Source: JANPPS01 sp964242575
GTDB taxonomy: Bacteria > Pseudomonadota > Alphaproteobacteria > Acetobacterales > Acetobacteraceae
Direction: 5' to 3'
NCBI GenBank assembly: GCA_964242575.1
Contig: CAXTCN010000013.1
Location: forward strand, 6,843 to 70,842
Length of the DNA: 64,000 nucleotides
The notes under the pieces were generated by a model, which made no database searches, was not told where the DNA came from, and saw only the letters and a program-made list of their open reading frames with translations. Positions 8,800-16,343 of the stretch are shown here, piece after piece. Numbering within the stretch: position 1 is the first letter of the stretch; every line of letters begins with the position of its first letter. A program made the translations under genes and the position numbers.

Positions 8800-9012
8800 C
8801 TAGTCCTCCATCATGCGCTCAGTTGCCTCGGCCGGCGTGCCGATGAACGTGCGTCCCGTATGGTCCTGGACCGCGACATAGCCGCCGGTCAGGAGCTGTT
8901 CGCGCAGGTGGTCCAACGCTTGGGCCGCAACGGCGTCGTCCTCGGCATCGCCGCACACATCGGCCCGGAGGGCATCGACAACCCCGGCCGGTGCAAGGCG
9001 CGTCCATGGCAT
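8800..9012 (-). CDS. Small hypothetical protein
   Basis: I do not recognise this 70-residue protein. The ATG at 9012 is chosen because GGAGG lies eight bases upstream; a TTG at 9039 would add nine residues. The protein is acidic (VCGDAEDDAVAAQALDHL in the middle, ending ERMMED) with a short beta-like segment TGGYVAVQDHTGRTFIG that suggests a small alpha+beta fold. It is divergent from the DUF6155-like gene at 9095. Its coding strand also contains, on the plus strand at 8861, a 9-base match to the 5' end of the mini-CRISPR guide. Confidence 0.6.
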   Translation of the reverse strand: MPWTRLAPAGVVDALRADVCGDAEDDAVAAQALDHLREQLLTGGYVAVQDHTGRTFIGTPAEATERMMED

Positions 9013-9094
9013 CCAAGGTTCCTCCCCGTCAGCTCGCAACCATCAAGAGCCAAGACCTTGATATAGGCTCATAGGCCTAACCGGGAGCAGCACG

Positions 9095-9658
9095 ATGGCG
9101 CCCAAACCCAAGAAAGCTTCGCCAACGTGGAGCGACGTCAAGGGAAAAATGGCCGAGTTCGACCGCGCCGGCCTGCTTGGAACGATCCAGGACCTATACG
9201 CCGCCAGCAAGGACACCCGTGCCTTCCTGCACGCACGCTTCGGCCTTGGCCCTGATGTGCTCGGTCCATACAAGGCCACCATCGACCGCGGGCTTTGGCC
9301 TGACCTTACCAGGAACCAGTCAGCATCCGTTGCTACAGCCAAGAAGGCAATTGCGGACTACAGGAAGGCCATTGGACAGCCCGACGGACTGGCGGAGCTG
9401 ATGGTCTTCTACTGCGAGCGGGCCGCAGGCTTCGGCAGCGAGCATGGCTTCCAGGACGGAGGGTACTTCGACGCGCTGGTGAGGATGTTCGAGCAGGCGC
9501 TCACGGCGTCGGTTGCCCTGCCTGCCGAGCGCCGGGAGACGATGCTGCGCCGCTTGGACGCAGTGCGCCGCATCAGCCACCGCTTTGGCTATGGGGTGGG
9601 GGACGGCATGGATCATCTGCTCGCGAGGCACGCCAGACATGGCGAAGCGTCCGAGTGA
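9095..9658 (+). CDS. DUF6155-like hypothetical protein
   Basis: The 187-residue protein opens MAPKPKKASPTWSDVKGKMA and contains LLGTIQDLYAASKDTRAFL, LWPDLTRNQSASVATAKKAI and ELMVFYCERAAGFGSEHG. This order matches what I remember of the DUF6155 family (all-helical, function unknown); the assignment is from memory and not certain. The 5' leader has GGGAGCAG before the ATG. It lies just left of the first of the four repeated palindromes and is encoded away from cas3. It may be accessory cargo, but nothing shows a defence role. Confidence 0.65.
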   Translation: MAPKPKKASPTWSDVKGKMAEFDRAGLLGTIQDLYAASKDTRAFLHARFGLGPDVLGPYKATIDRGLWPDLTRNQSASVATAKKAIADYRKAIGQPDGLAELMVFYCERAAGFGSEHGFQDGGYFDALVRMFEQALTASVALPAERRETMLRRLDAVRRISHRFGYGVGDGMDHLLARHARHGEASE

Positions 9659-9689
9659 AAGTGCCTCACGCAAGTAGGTAGGGCTACCC

Positions 9690-9716
9690 TGAAACACTAT
9701 GAAATACAGTGTAACA
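9690..9716. repeat. Module-junction palindrome, copy A
   Basis: TGAAACACTAT-GAAAT-ACAGTGTAACA: two 11-nt arms around a 5-nt centre. The inner arms pair as ACACT/AGTGT. It sits in the 70-base gap between the DUF6155-like gene and the 3' end of the phosphotriesterase-like gene. Copies B, C and D are at 14649, 15427 and 17654. Copies A and C share the 14 bases CCCTGAAACACTAT. Confidence 0.8.
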
Positions 9717-9728
9717 GCCAGTTTGCCG

Positions 9729-10772
9729 TCAGACGAAGGTCAACAATCTTCTCGGATTATCGACCATGATCTGATTTACCTCTGCTTGGCTGAAGCCTCG
9801 CTGGAGCATGCGTGGCAGAACGGTGCGATGGATGTGAGCGTATCCGTGCCCACCATGTTCGGACATCTGCACCGTGTGGCAGATGTCGTGGCTGATGACG
9901 ATCTGTGCTCCGTGACCGCGGTCGATGGTCCGGTGGATGGCTTTGATGCGCGCGCCATCATTGGGCATGTCGATGTCGGAATGGCCGTAGTAGGTGACTT
10001 CCTGGCCGAAGAGGTCCCATTCGAGGATCACGCCGGCATCGGCGAGGCGAAATAGGCGGTCATCGTCGAAGATAGTGCGGTCGATATGGTCGATGATGGT
10101 GCGGGACATGTCCGCGCCCTCCTGGCGGAGGAACTCGACCAGCATCGAGGGGTGATCCTCATGCCGCGCCGGATGGATGGTGAGCGCGCCGCCGGTCTCT
10201 TGCTGGGCGACCACTGCGCCGGCGAGGACACGCTTCTCGAGATCGGTCCAGGGCCATTGGCATCCGATCTCGCCGACGATGCCGGCGCGCACATCGGTGC
10301 CCCAAGCGCCCTGTTGCACCTGGTCGACCATCTCCTTGGCGAAGCTGTCGACGCTGCGATCGTGATTGGCCGGGTCCTGGTAGTCGTGGACATAGTGGCC
10401 GCAGCCCATGACGATATGGGCTCCGGTTTCGCGCGCGACCTGGGCGAGTCCTTCGGGATCGGGCTCCAGGCCGCCGATCGTCAGTTCCACGACGGTTTGG
10501 CCGCCATGGGCGACCATCTCCGCCGTCGCACGCGCTGCGGCGCCGCGGTCGCGCTGCACCGAGTTGCGCAGGTCGGAGACGGTGTTGTTCAGCAACCCCC
10601 ACCATGGATGCGGATCCACGATGCCCTGCGGGATCTCAGCGCGCTTCGCTGGCGGCACGATGTTCCAGATCAGGTGTTCGTGCATCAGGGTCGAGCCGAG
10701 CTCGGCCGGATCGATCAATCCGAGCACCGTCTGGGCTTTACCCTTCATCTCCGCGCGTGTCAGCCGTGCCAT
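9729..10772 (-). CDS. Phosphotriesterase-related metal-dependent hydrolase
   Basis: This 347-residue protein belongs to the phosphotriesterase/PHP branch of the amidohydrolase superfamily. It has the metal-binding HxH in STLMHEHL (residues 29-33), AGIVGEIGCQWPW with a Glu in place of the carbamylated Lys (as in E. coli Php), ALTIHPARHEDHP, IIDHIDRT and VISHDIC for the remaining ligands. The natural substrate is unknown; relatives act on lactones and esters more often than on phosphotriesters. It is the last gene of a minus-strand operon after the solute-binding protein and the aminotransferase, so a catabolic role for an imported amine or lactam is plausible. Confidence 0.85.
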   Translation of the reverse strand: MARLTRAEMKGKAQTVLGLIDPAELGSTLMHEHLIWNIVPPAKRAEIPQGIVDPHPWWGLLNNTVSDLRNSVQRDRGAAARATAEMVAHGGQTVVELTIGGLEPDPEGLAQVARETGAHIVMGCGHYVHDYQDPANHDRSVDSFAKEMVDQVQQGAWGTDVRAGIVGEIGCQWPWTDLEKRVLAGAVVAQQETGGALTIHPARHEDHPSMLVEFLRQEGADMSRTIIDHIDRTIFDDDRLFRLADAGVILEWDLFGQEVTYYGHSDIDMPNDGARIKAIHRTIDRGHGAQIVISHDICHTVQMSEHGGHGYAHIHRTVLPRMLQRGFSQAEVNQIMVDNPRRLLTFV

Positions 10773-10809
10773 CGTCCGTTCGACTCCGTTGCTGTTCGAG
10801 AAAAGGCGA

Positions 10810-12396
10810 TCAAGCGCGCCTGACGTTCCAAGGAATGTTGTAGCTGCTCTTGACGAAGCCGGTCAGGCCGGTGCGCCAAGCGGTGCGGATGAAATACCGC
10901 CCGAGCGGCAAGATGGGCGCATCCTGGAAGGCGAGTTGCTGCATCTGCCCGGCCAGCGCGGCCTGGGCTTTCGGATCCGGCGCGACCAGCCAATCGGCGG
11001 CGAGATGTTCCATCTGCTCGCTCTTGTACCAGCCGAACCAGCCACCCTGCTCACCCTGGCCGCGGATCGTCGGGTTGATCGCCGGGCTGGCGATGGTGCC
11101 GCCCGGCCACCAGGTGTGAAACATGCTCCAACCACCCTGATCGGCCGGTGCTTTGCTGGCCCGGCGCTGGATGACGGAGCCCCAATCCGTTTCCACCAAC
11201 TCGACGTTCATGCCCATGCGCTTGAGCAGGTCGGCGGTGACCTGGCCGAATGGGCCGATGCTTGGAAGGTCGCTCGGGTTGATCACGACGGCCTTCTCGT
11301 TCTTGTATCCGGCCTCCTTCAGCATCGCCTTGGCCAGATCGAGATTGGGGGCGGCGCGTAACCACTCGGGCGGATCTTGCTCACCATAGGGCGTGCCGCA
11401 CGGCCACATGCTGTGGCACTCCGAGAAGATGTCGGGGTCATTGCCGGTGATGGCGCGCAGGTAATCGTCTTGGTTGGCGGCCATGAGAACGGCGCGGCGG
11501 ATGGCCGGGTTGTTGAAAGGCGGTTGCAGGGTGTTGAAGCGGCCCATGCCGATATACCCGGCCGGATCATTCACCCCGACGGTCACGCCCGGGCTGCGGC
11601 GCAGGAGCGGCGACAGGTCCGGGTTCACCTGGTCCCACCAGTCGACCTCGCCCGATTGCAGCGCCGCCGATGCCGTGGCGCTGTCGGGAATGACGGTCCA
11701 TTCGACCCGGTCGAAATGCACCACCTTACCCCCAGCCAGGCCGGAGGCCGGTTCTTGGCGCGGCACGTAACGGTCGAACTTGGCATAGGAGACCCGGCTG
11801 CCAGAGACGAACTCGTTGGCGATGAAGCGGAACGGGCCGGACCCTACCATCTCCGTGACCTGCTGAAACGGATCGGTCTTGGCCAAGCGCTCGGGCATCA
11901 TGAAGGCCGTGGCGGACGAGATCTTGCCCAGGGCAGCCGGAAGCAGCGGGAACGGTGAGTTGAGCTTGATCTGGATCGTGCGATCGTCCGCGGTACCCCA
12001 CTGGTCGACTACGCGGGCCAGCGATTGGCCGAACGTGTCGCGCTTGCTCCAACGCTCGAGGCTCGCGGTGCAGTCGCGGGCCAGGACAGGCTCGCCATCG
12101 TGCCAACGCAAGCCGTCCCGCAGCCGGATCGTCCAGACCCGGCCATCGTCGGAAACGCCGAAACGCTCGGCCATTTGTGGCTGGACGTCGCCTTTCTCAT
12201 CGAGCGCGAAGAGAGTGTCGAAAACATAGTAACCATGCAGCCCGGTGACGGCGGCGGTGGTCCAAATCGGGTCCAGCGAGGTCAGGTTGGCTTGCGGAAC
12301 AAAGCGGAGCACGCGCTCGTCCTGCGACCGGGCCAGGCGAGGTAACGAGAGCAGGGCGCTCGTCGTGGCTGAAGCCAGGAAGTCGCGGCGGCGCAT
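10810..12396 (-). CDS. ABC transporter substrate-binding protein, family 5 (DppA/OppA-like), Tat-exported
   Basis: The 528-residue periplasmic protein captures peptides, amines or related solutes for an ABC importer. The start at 12396 has AGGAGAAG upstream and begins with a twin-arginine signal (MRRRDFLASATTSALLSLP) with likely cleavage after ARS. Family 5 features seen are LTSLDPIWTTAAVTGLHGYY, the DGLRWHDGEP motif and PFNNPAIRRAVLMA. No permease or ATPase gene is nearby, so it must share another transporter or be a stranded cargo gene. It lies 37 bases after the aminotransferase in the same operon. Confidence 0.9.
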   Translation of the reverse strand: MRRRDFLASATTSALLSLPRLARSQDERVLRFVPQANLTSLDPIWTTAAVTGLHGYYVFDTLFALDEKGDVQPQMAERFGVSDDGRVWTIRLRDGLRWHDGEPVLARDCTASLERWSKRDTFGQSLARVVDQWGTADDRTIQIKLNSPFPLLPAALGKISSATAFMMPERLAKTDPFQQVTEMVGSGPFRFIANEFVSGSRVSYAKFDRYVPRQEPASGLAGGKVVHFDRVEWTVIPDSATASAALQSGEVDWWDQVNPDLSPLLRRSPGVTVGVNDPAGYIGMGRFNTLQPPFNNPAIRRAVLMAANQDDYLRAITGNDPDIFSECHSMWPCGTPYGEQDPPEWLRAAPNLDLAKAMLKEAGYKNEKAVVINPSDLPSIGPFGQVTADLLKRMGMNVELVETDWGSVIQRRASKAPADQGGWSMFHTWWPGGTIASPAINPTIRGQGEQGGWFGWYKSEQMEHLAADWLVAPDPKAQAALAGQMQQLAFQDAPILPLGRYFIRTAWRTGLTGFVKSSYNIPWNVRRA

Positions 12397-12433
12397 CAAT
12401 GGCTTCTCCTGTGGTGGACGGGGCAGTCGGTGG

Positions 12434-13753
12434 TCAGGCGCCAGCCTCGTGCAACAGCGGCGCGCGCGACCGCACGAACTCGGCGACGGCCTGTCGGAAC
12501 CGGCCGAGTTCGGCGTCGCCAACGGGTAGGCTGAGTGCAACCATGCCGCGCCGCGCGAGATAGATGCCGGCTTCGAGCATGTCGAAGAAGAACAGCTCGC
12601 GCACTCCCTCCTCGGCCGGGCTGGCCGGCGTGGGGCGGTTGATCGGGCCAGGGCGGAACTGGGTGGTCAGCATCGAGCCGATGCCGGTGAAATGCATTGG
12701 GACGTCGGCCGCCTGGCAGATTTCGTTCAGCGCGCGCCGCAGGCTCTCGCCGCGCTGGAACAGTGCTTCGGCGCAGGCTGGCGTGAAGATCTCGCCAAGC
12801 GCCACGCCTCCGCCGGCCATGGAGAGAACGTTGTTGTTGAACGTACCGGCGTGCGGCAGGGTGGAGACGAATTGTGCCATGATGTCGGCCCGGCCGCCAA
12901 AAGCGCCAAAGCTCATCCCGCCGGCCATGTACTTGCCCAGTGCGGTCATGTCCGGGACGATGCCGAGCCGCTCTTGCATCCCGCCGCCGCTCATTCGTGA
13001 GGTCATCACTTCGTCGAAGATCAGCACGGTCTTTGCGGCCCGGGTTGCTTCACGCAGGGCGGCGAGGAAGTCCGGCTGGCCCACGATGCAGCCGCCCGAG
13101 CCGAGCATGGGCTCCACGATGACGGCCGCGAGGTCCGCGGCGTGCTCCTCAATCAGGGCAACGGCTCCCTCCGTGTCGTTGTAGTCGGCCATCACGGTCG
13201 GGAATGGGACGGTGGCAGCGCTTGCACCGCCGATGGGGAACGTCAGCACGCCGCCATGGTAGCCGCCGCGGAAGACCATGATCTTGGAGCGCTTCGTGAA
13301 GGCGCGTGCCGCCGTCAAGGCCATCAAGTTGGCTTCCGTGCCGCTGTTGGTGAACCGAACCGTGTCGAGCGAGGGGAAGCGGTCGACCAGGATGCGCGCG
13401 AAGCGCGCTTCACCGTGGCCCACGGCCGCGAGGTTCAGGCCGCGACCCAGGGTTGCTTTCAACGCCTCGAGGATGCGCGGCTCGGAGTGACCAAACAGCC
13501 CAGCGGTGTACTCGCCGCACAGATCCAGATATTCGTGCCCGTCGACATCCCAGAGGCGGCAACCGGTGCCTCGCTCCATCGCGGTCGGAAATGGACTATA
13601 GGACAGGACGGAGCGCGTACTCCCACCCGGCATCACCTCCCGCGCCTCGGCGTGCAAGGCCTCGCTCTTCGGCCTGGACTGCTGATACCGCTCGCGTGCC
13701 TCGGCGACGCAGTCTGCGATATCGCTGTTTCGGAGCGTTGTCGCCGCGCTCAT
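12434..13753 (-). CDS. Class III PLP-dependent aminotransferase (glutamate-1-semialdehyde aminomutase-like)
   Basis: The protein moves an amino group using pyridoxal phosphate. It shows NSGTEANLMAL for phosphate binding, GGYHGG, the Asp of LIFDEVMTSR and the Schiff-base Lys in TALGKYMAGG. It is closest in layout to hemL-type enzymes but has a long N-terminal helix and sits in a catabolic operon, so it is probably not the haem enzyme. I use the ATG at 13753 (439 residues); a GTG at 13798 would add 15 residues. A 13-codon frame starting at 13791 ends with a TGA that overlaps this ATG. It is the first gene of the operon and is divergent from gntR. Confidence 0.88.
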   Translation of the reverse strand: MSAATTLRNSDIADCVAEARERYQQSRPKSEALHAEAREVMPGGSTRSVLSYSPFPTAMERGTGCRLWDVDGHEYLDLCGEYTAGLFGHSEPRILEALKATLGRGLNLAAVGHGEARFARILVDRFPSLDTVRFTNSGTEANLMALTAARAFTKRSKIMVFRGGYHGGVLTFPIGGASAATVPFPTVMADYNDTEGAVALIEEHAADLAAVIVEPMLGSGGCIVGQPDFLAALREATRAAKTVLIFDEVMTSRMSGGGMQERLGIVPDMTALGKYMAGGMSFGAFGGRADIMAQFVSTLPHAGTFNNNVLSMAGGGVALGEIFTPACAEALFQRGESLRRALNEICQAADVPMHFTGIGSMLTTQFRPGPINRPTPASPAEEGVRELFFFDMLEAGIYLARRGMVALSLPVGDAELGRFRQAVAEFVRSRAPLLHEAGA

Positions 13754-13812
13754 TGGGAACGGACGACGGCTTGAGGGCGGGCTGCTTTCATGGGGCACTC
13801 GCGTTAGTACCA

Positions 13813-13838
13813 GTGAGAGATCAGAGATGCGATCTCAC
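13813..13838. promoter_or_regulatory. Candidate GntR operator
   Basis: GTGAGA (13813-13818) and TCTCAC (13833-13838) form an inverted repeat in the divergent region between the aminotransferase and gntR genes. GATC steps flank the centre. Its position and symmetry fit the binding site of a dimeric FCD-type GntR regulator controlling both directions. It covers the most upstream possible gntR start (13827), which argues for a later start. Confidence 0.5.
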
Positions 13839-13862
13839 TTAGAGTCGAAGTGTGATCACGAA

Positions 13863-14588
13863 ATGAGTGCAATGCAAGCGAACAATGACGATGGCGGAGG
13901 ATTGGAGGAGCAAGCTTATCGTCACCTCCGGGCGGCGCTGGTCGAAGGCGTGTTCGCACCAGGCGAGCGTCTGTCAATTAGGCGCGTGGCGGCTTCCCTC
14001 GGGACAAGTGCCATGCCGGTCCGCAGCGCTCTGCGACGGCTAGCAACCGAGCAGGCTTTAGAAATCGGCCCGTCAGGCTCCGCATCGGTGCCGCGCTTGA
14101 CCCGTGCCGGTTTTCTCGAGTTGAGCGCCATCCGAGCCGAGTTGGAGCCTCTTGCGATACGTCTGGCAGGGCCGCACCTGTTGAGCGTCGACCTGAACCG
14201 GCTCAGCGATCTGGCCAAGGTCCATACGGATGCGCGCGGCCGCGGTGATGCCGAAGCCGTGCTACGTGCCGATCGCGAGTTCCTGTTCAGAATCTACCAC
14301 GCGGCTCCCGCACCGCTATTGCTCAGCTTGATCGAGGCACTCTGGCTTCGGCGCGGACCCGTCTTTTGGGATGCACGATGGATGCTGGTCAGTCAGAACG
14401 GCACCGGACACCGACATGACGAGATAGTGGCGAGCCTGCGCAGGGGCGAGATCGAAGCCGCCAGTGAGGCGCTAAGACACGAAATACAGGGCGCGGCAGC
14501 TTATATTGCCGAGCACCTTTCGTTCGCGGGTGATCCACGTCCAGCTCCGTATTTGAAGCGAATTCGTCCGGCAGAGCCAAACTTGTGA
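13863..14588 (+). CDS. GntR-family transcriptional regulator, FCD (FadR) type
   Basis: The protein has an N-terminal winged helix (EEQAYRHLRAALVEGVFAPG, then LSIRRVAASLGTSAMPVRSA) and an all-helical FCD ligand-binding domain (LSAIRAELEPLAIRLAG; HDEIVASLRRGEIEAA with the metal-binding His). This layout is typical of local regulators of carboxylate or amino-acid catabolism. It is divergent from the aminotransferase operon, which it most likely represses. I chose 13863 (241 residues) because the earlier ATG at 13827 lies inside the candidate operator; 13872 is also possible. Confidence 0.88.
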   Translation: MSAMQANNDDGGGLEEQAYRHLRAALVEGVFAPGERLSIRRVAASLGTSAMPVRSALRRLATEQALEIGPSGSASVPRLTRAGFLELSAIRAELEPLAIRLAGPHLLSVDLNRLSDLAKVHTDARGRGDAEAVLRADREFLFRIYHAAPAPLLLSLIEALWLRRGPVFWDARWMLVSQNGTGHRHDEIVASLRRGEIEAASEALRHEIQGAAAYIAEHLSFAGDPRPAPYLKRIRPAEPNL

Positions 14589-14648
14589 CGTTGCCGGTCG
14601 CAATATGATCGCAACCTACTATGCGAGGAAATGTCTCACGCAACGCGC

Positions 14649-14675
14649 TGCTACACTATCGACAATAGTGTATTC
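14649..14675. repeat. Module-junction palindrome, copy B
   Basis: TGCTACACTAT-CGACA-ATAGTGTATTC. The core TACACTAT/ATAGTGTA is a perfect 8-bp inverted repeat around five bases. It lies between the gntR stop (14588) and the vapC stop (14689). With copy C it brackets the toxin-antitoxin pair. Confidence 0.85.
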
Positions 14676-14688
14676 GTGGTCAGTGCGA

Positions 14689-15105
14689 TCAGAGTGACGG
14701 CAACACCTCCACTCCTGCATTCCGTGCTGCGGCAATCAGCGGCTTGTCACTGGTCGCCAAGGGCAGACCGACACGCAGAGCAAGCTCGAGGTAGGTGGCG
14801 TCGTAAGCCGTCAGCCGGTGCTGTTCGGCAAGCTGCGCGGTAGCCCCCCATGTTCGGCTCGCAGTCTCGTCGTCGATGCCGATCGGCAGCTCCTGCAGAA
14901 AACCAGCCAGGCGCTGTCGCACAGCGCCGCTGACCCGTCCCCGGCGCTCGGCCGTCAGCAGCCCATTCAGCGCCTCGAGGGGCCAGAGCTGGGGCGCCAC
15001 GGCGCCGGTGTCGGTCATGCGGTCCAGCAATCCCATGATGGCGCCGGTCTGCTCGTCCTCGAAGCACCAGGCGAGGGTGATGGAGGTGTCGACGACGAAG
15101 CTCAA
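14689..15105 (-). CDS. vapC: PIN-domain toxin, VapC family
   Basis: VapC toxins are magnesium-dependent ribonucleases that usually cut tRNA or rRNA. The 138-residue protein has the PIN acidic residues: Asp6 in FVVDTSITLAW, Glu in WPLEALNGLL (near 44), Asp in LTAYDATYLELA (near 103) and Asp in LATSDKPL (near 121). The start overlaps the antitoxin stop by four bases (ATGA). Palindromes B and C bracket the pair exactly, which resembles the way toxin-antitoxin pairs are carried as mobile modules. Confidence 0.9.
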   Translation of the reverse strand: MSFVVDTSITLAWCFEDEQTGAIMGLLDRMTDTGAVAPQLWPLEALNGLLTAERRGRVSGAVRQRLAGFLQELPIGIDDETASRTWGATAQLAEQHRLTAYDATYLELALRVGLPLATSDKPLIAAARNAGVEVLPSL

Positions 15106-15344
15106 CGCCGGCCCTCGCTGATCAGCTCCTTAAGCGACAGGCCGCCAAGCGTCTGGCCCTTGCTGGCAGCACGCAGGCCGTCAGCCGCACGACGCGCTTT
15201 GGCGCGGTCGAACCCGGGCTCGGCACGGACCAGCCTGGCAACCGGCTTGCCGCGGCGGGTGATGAGAACCTCGCCGCCCTCCTCCACCTCGTCGAGAAGG
15301 GCGGTGAGCTTGTTTTTGGCTTCGAATACGCCAACCGTGTGCAT
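15102..15344 (-). CDS. Antitoxin of the Phd/YefM family
   Basis: The 80-residue protein MHTVGVFEAKNKLTALLDEV... has the Phd/YefM fold signature (FEAKNKLTALLDEVEEGG, then VLITRRGKPVARLV), which dimerises and binds DNA, with a C-terminal tail that would neutralise the PIN toxin. It precedes the toxin gene and overlaps it by four bases. The pair probably represses its own promoter. Palindrome C lies about 80 bases upstream of this start. Confidence 0.9.
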   Translation of the reverse strand: MHTVGVFEAKNKLTALLDEVEEGGEVLITRRGKPVARLVRAEPGFDRAKARRAADGLRAASKGQTLGGLSLKELISEGRR

Positions 15345-15426
15345 CGAGAGTCACCGTCCTAGCTAGGTTGCTGGCTAGCTTATCAGAGTGTGATCGCGAG
15401 TTCCACTGCTGGCATTTGGGCAGCCC

Positions 15427-15453
15427 TGAAACACTATAGGTAATAGTGTATTA
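15427..15453. repeat. Module-junction palindrome, copy C
   Basis: TGAAACACTAT-AGGTA-ATAGTGTATTA. The core ACACTAT/ATAGTGT is a perfect 7-bp inverted repeat with a 5-nt centre. The right arm supplies the TAA stop codon (15453-15451) of the DUF2442 gene, so the site reaches right up to the neighbouring module. Confidence 0.85.
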
Positions 15454-15858
15454 GGAGCGGGCTGAACGACGAGGCCGCCCACCTTTGGCGCCGTTTGCAC
15501 GAGCTGCGGCCGCCTTAGCGAAGGACGTCGCACGCCCGGCCTGTTGGGCCAAGTAGGCCTTCGTCCCGAACAATCCGGCAAGCAGGCCTGGAATGTACAG
15601 GTCGGTATCAAGCGCTTCCCAGTGCAGTCCAGAGCCTGCTCCGAGGATCTCGACTTCCGAGAGCTGCTCCTCGGTCGCAGCTTCCAGCCCTTGGACCAGC
15701 TTTGGAGGAAAGGCGAAGGTGCATCCGTTAGCCAGTTCGACGATCACCCGTCCGGATTGCCGGTCGTAGTGTGCTGCCGCGGCACGTGGCTCATGCAGTC
15801 GCGCCGTCCGACCGTGCTCCAGGGCGGCGTCGATCTGAGCGTCAGTCAGCTCGGCCAT
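15451..15858 (-). CDS. DUF2442-domain protein
   Basis: The 135-residue protein begins MAELTDAQIDAALEHGRTAR and contains VIVELANGCTFAFPPKLVQG and LGAGSGLHWEALDTDLYIPG, the DUF2442 signature. It ends in a basic tail (ANGAKGGRPRRSARS) that could bind DNA. DUF2442 genes commonly follow DUF4160 genes, as here, and the pair is suspected to be a toxin-antitoxin module; this is an inference. The ATG at 15858 is used, not the longer frame to 15939, which belongs to the broken DUF4160 gene. Confidence 0.85.
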   Translation of the reverse strand: MAELTDAQIDAALEHGRTARLHEPRAAAAHYDRQSGRVIVELANGCTFAFPPKLVQGLEAATEEQLSEVEILGAGSGLHWEALDTDLYIPGLLAGLFGTKAYLAQQAGRATSFAKAAAARANGAKGGRPRRSARS

Positions 15859-16088
15859 GGATGTCTTCCCATCTCTGCAGCAAGAACGCCAGTGCCCGGC
15901 GACGACCCGCATAGAGCGGCGGACCTCACCACGCGTCATGTTGTCGGGCCAGACGAGGTTTGGAACGTCCTGGGTTCCGGCCAGTTGATCTTGGCTTCTC
16001 CATCGCCGAATACGTAAACATGTGCCGGCAGAGGGTCATTGACGTAGGTAACGACGCGTAAACCATCGACACGCAGCACGGTAACCAT
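15842..16088 (-). pseudogene. DUF4160-domain protein, broken by two frameshifts
   Basis: From the ATG at 16088 the frame reads MVTVLRVDGLRVVTYVNDPL and GDGEAKIN, the DUF4160 N-terminus, then leaves frame at about 15976. A second frame continues the family sequence (LVWPDNMTRGEVRRSM, RVVAGHW). A third frame, after another shift near 15892, gives FLLQRWEDIHGRAD and ends at 15842, overlapping the DUF2442 start. Each shift is explained by loss of one base. If real, the toxin-like partner is dead while DUF2442 is intact; if they are sequencing errors, the pair is whole. Confidence 0.75.
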
Positions 16089-16095
16089 ACAATTG

Positions 16096-16119
16096 AATGA
16101 CCCATCCAGACGGGTCATT
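16096..16119. promoter_or_regulatory. Candidate operator upstream of the DUF4160 gene
   Basis: AATGACCC and GGGTCATT form a perfect 8-bp inverted repeat separated by eight bases. It ends seven bases before the DUF4160 start and is the likely autoregulatory site of the pair. A second short direct repeat, TAGCCGGCC twice, lies at about 16252-16271. I see no gene in 16120-16343. Confidence 0.5.
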
Positions 16120-16343
16120 TAAGCGGGATCCAGCCTGGATCGACAGCCGGCTGTCGCCTGACGAGGTGAATGGCAGGATGACGAGCGTGCCGTCGAGCGT
16201 CCGCCACCCAAACGCGTTCCTCCCGGCCACTCCACAGGGCAAACCGGGCTAGCCGGCCAAATAGCCGGCCATTGGATATCGGTATTGGCATAATTTGCGT
16301 TATATTGCAGATAGATGGCGAGACATTCAAGCCGGCCATAAAC

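Noticed and set aside
10084..10823. Plus-strand frames across the phosphotriesterase-like gene
   Set aside because: Shadow frames; the minus-strand protein has all metal-ligand motifs.
15451..15939. DUF2442 gene starting at 15939
   Set aside because: The first 27 codons match the DUF4160 family, not DUF2442; the ATG at 15858 fits the family N-terminus.
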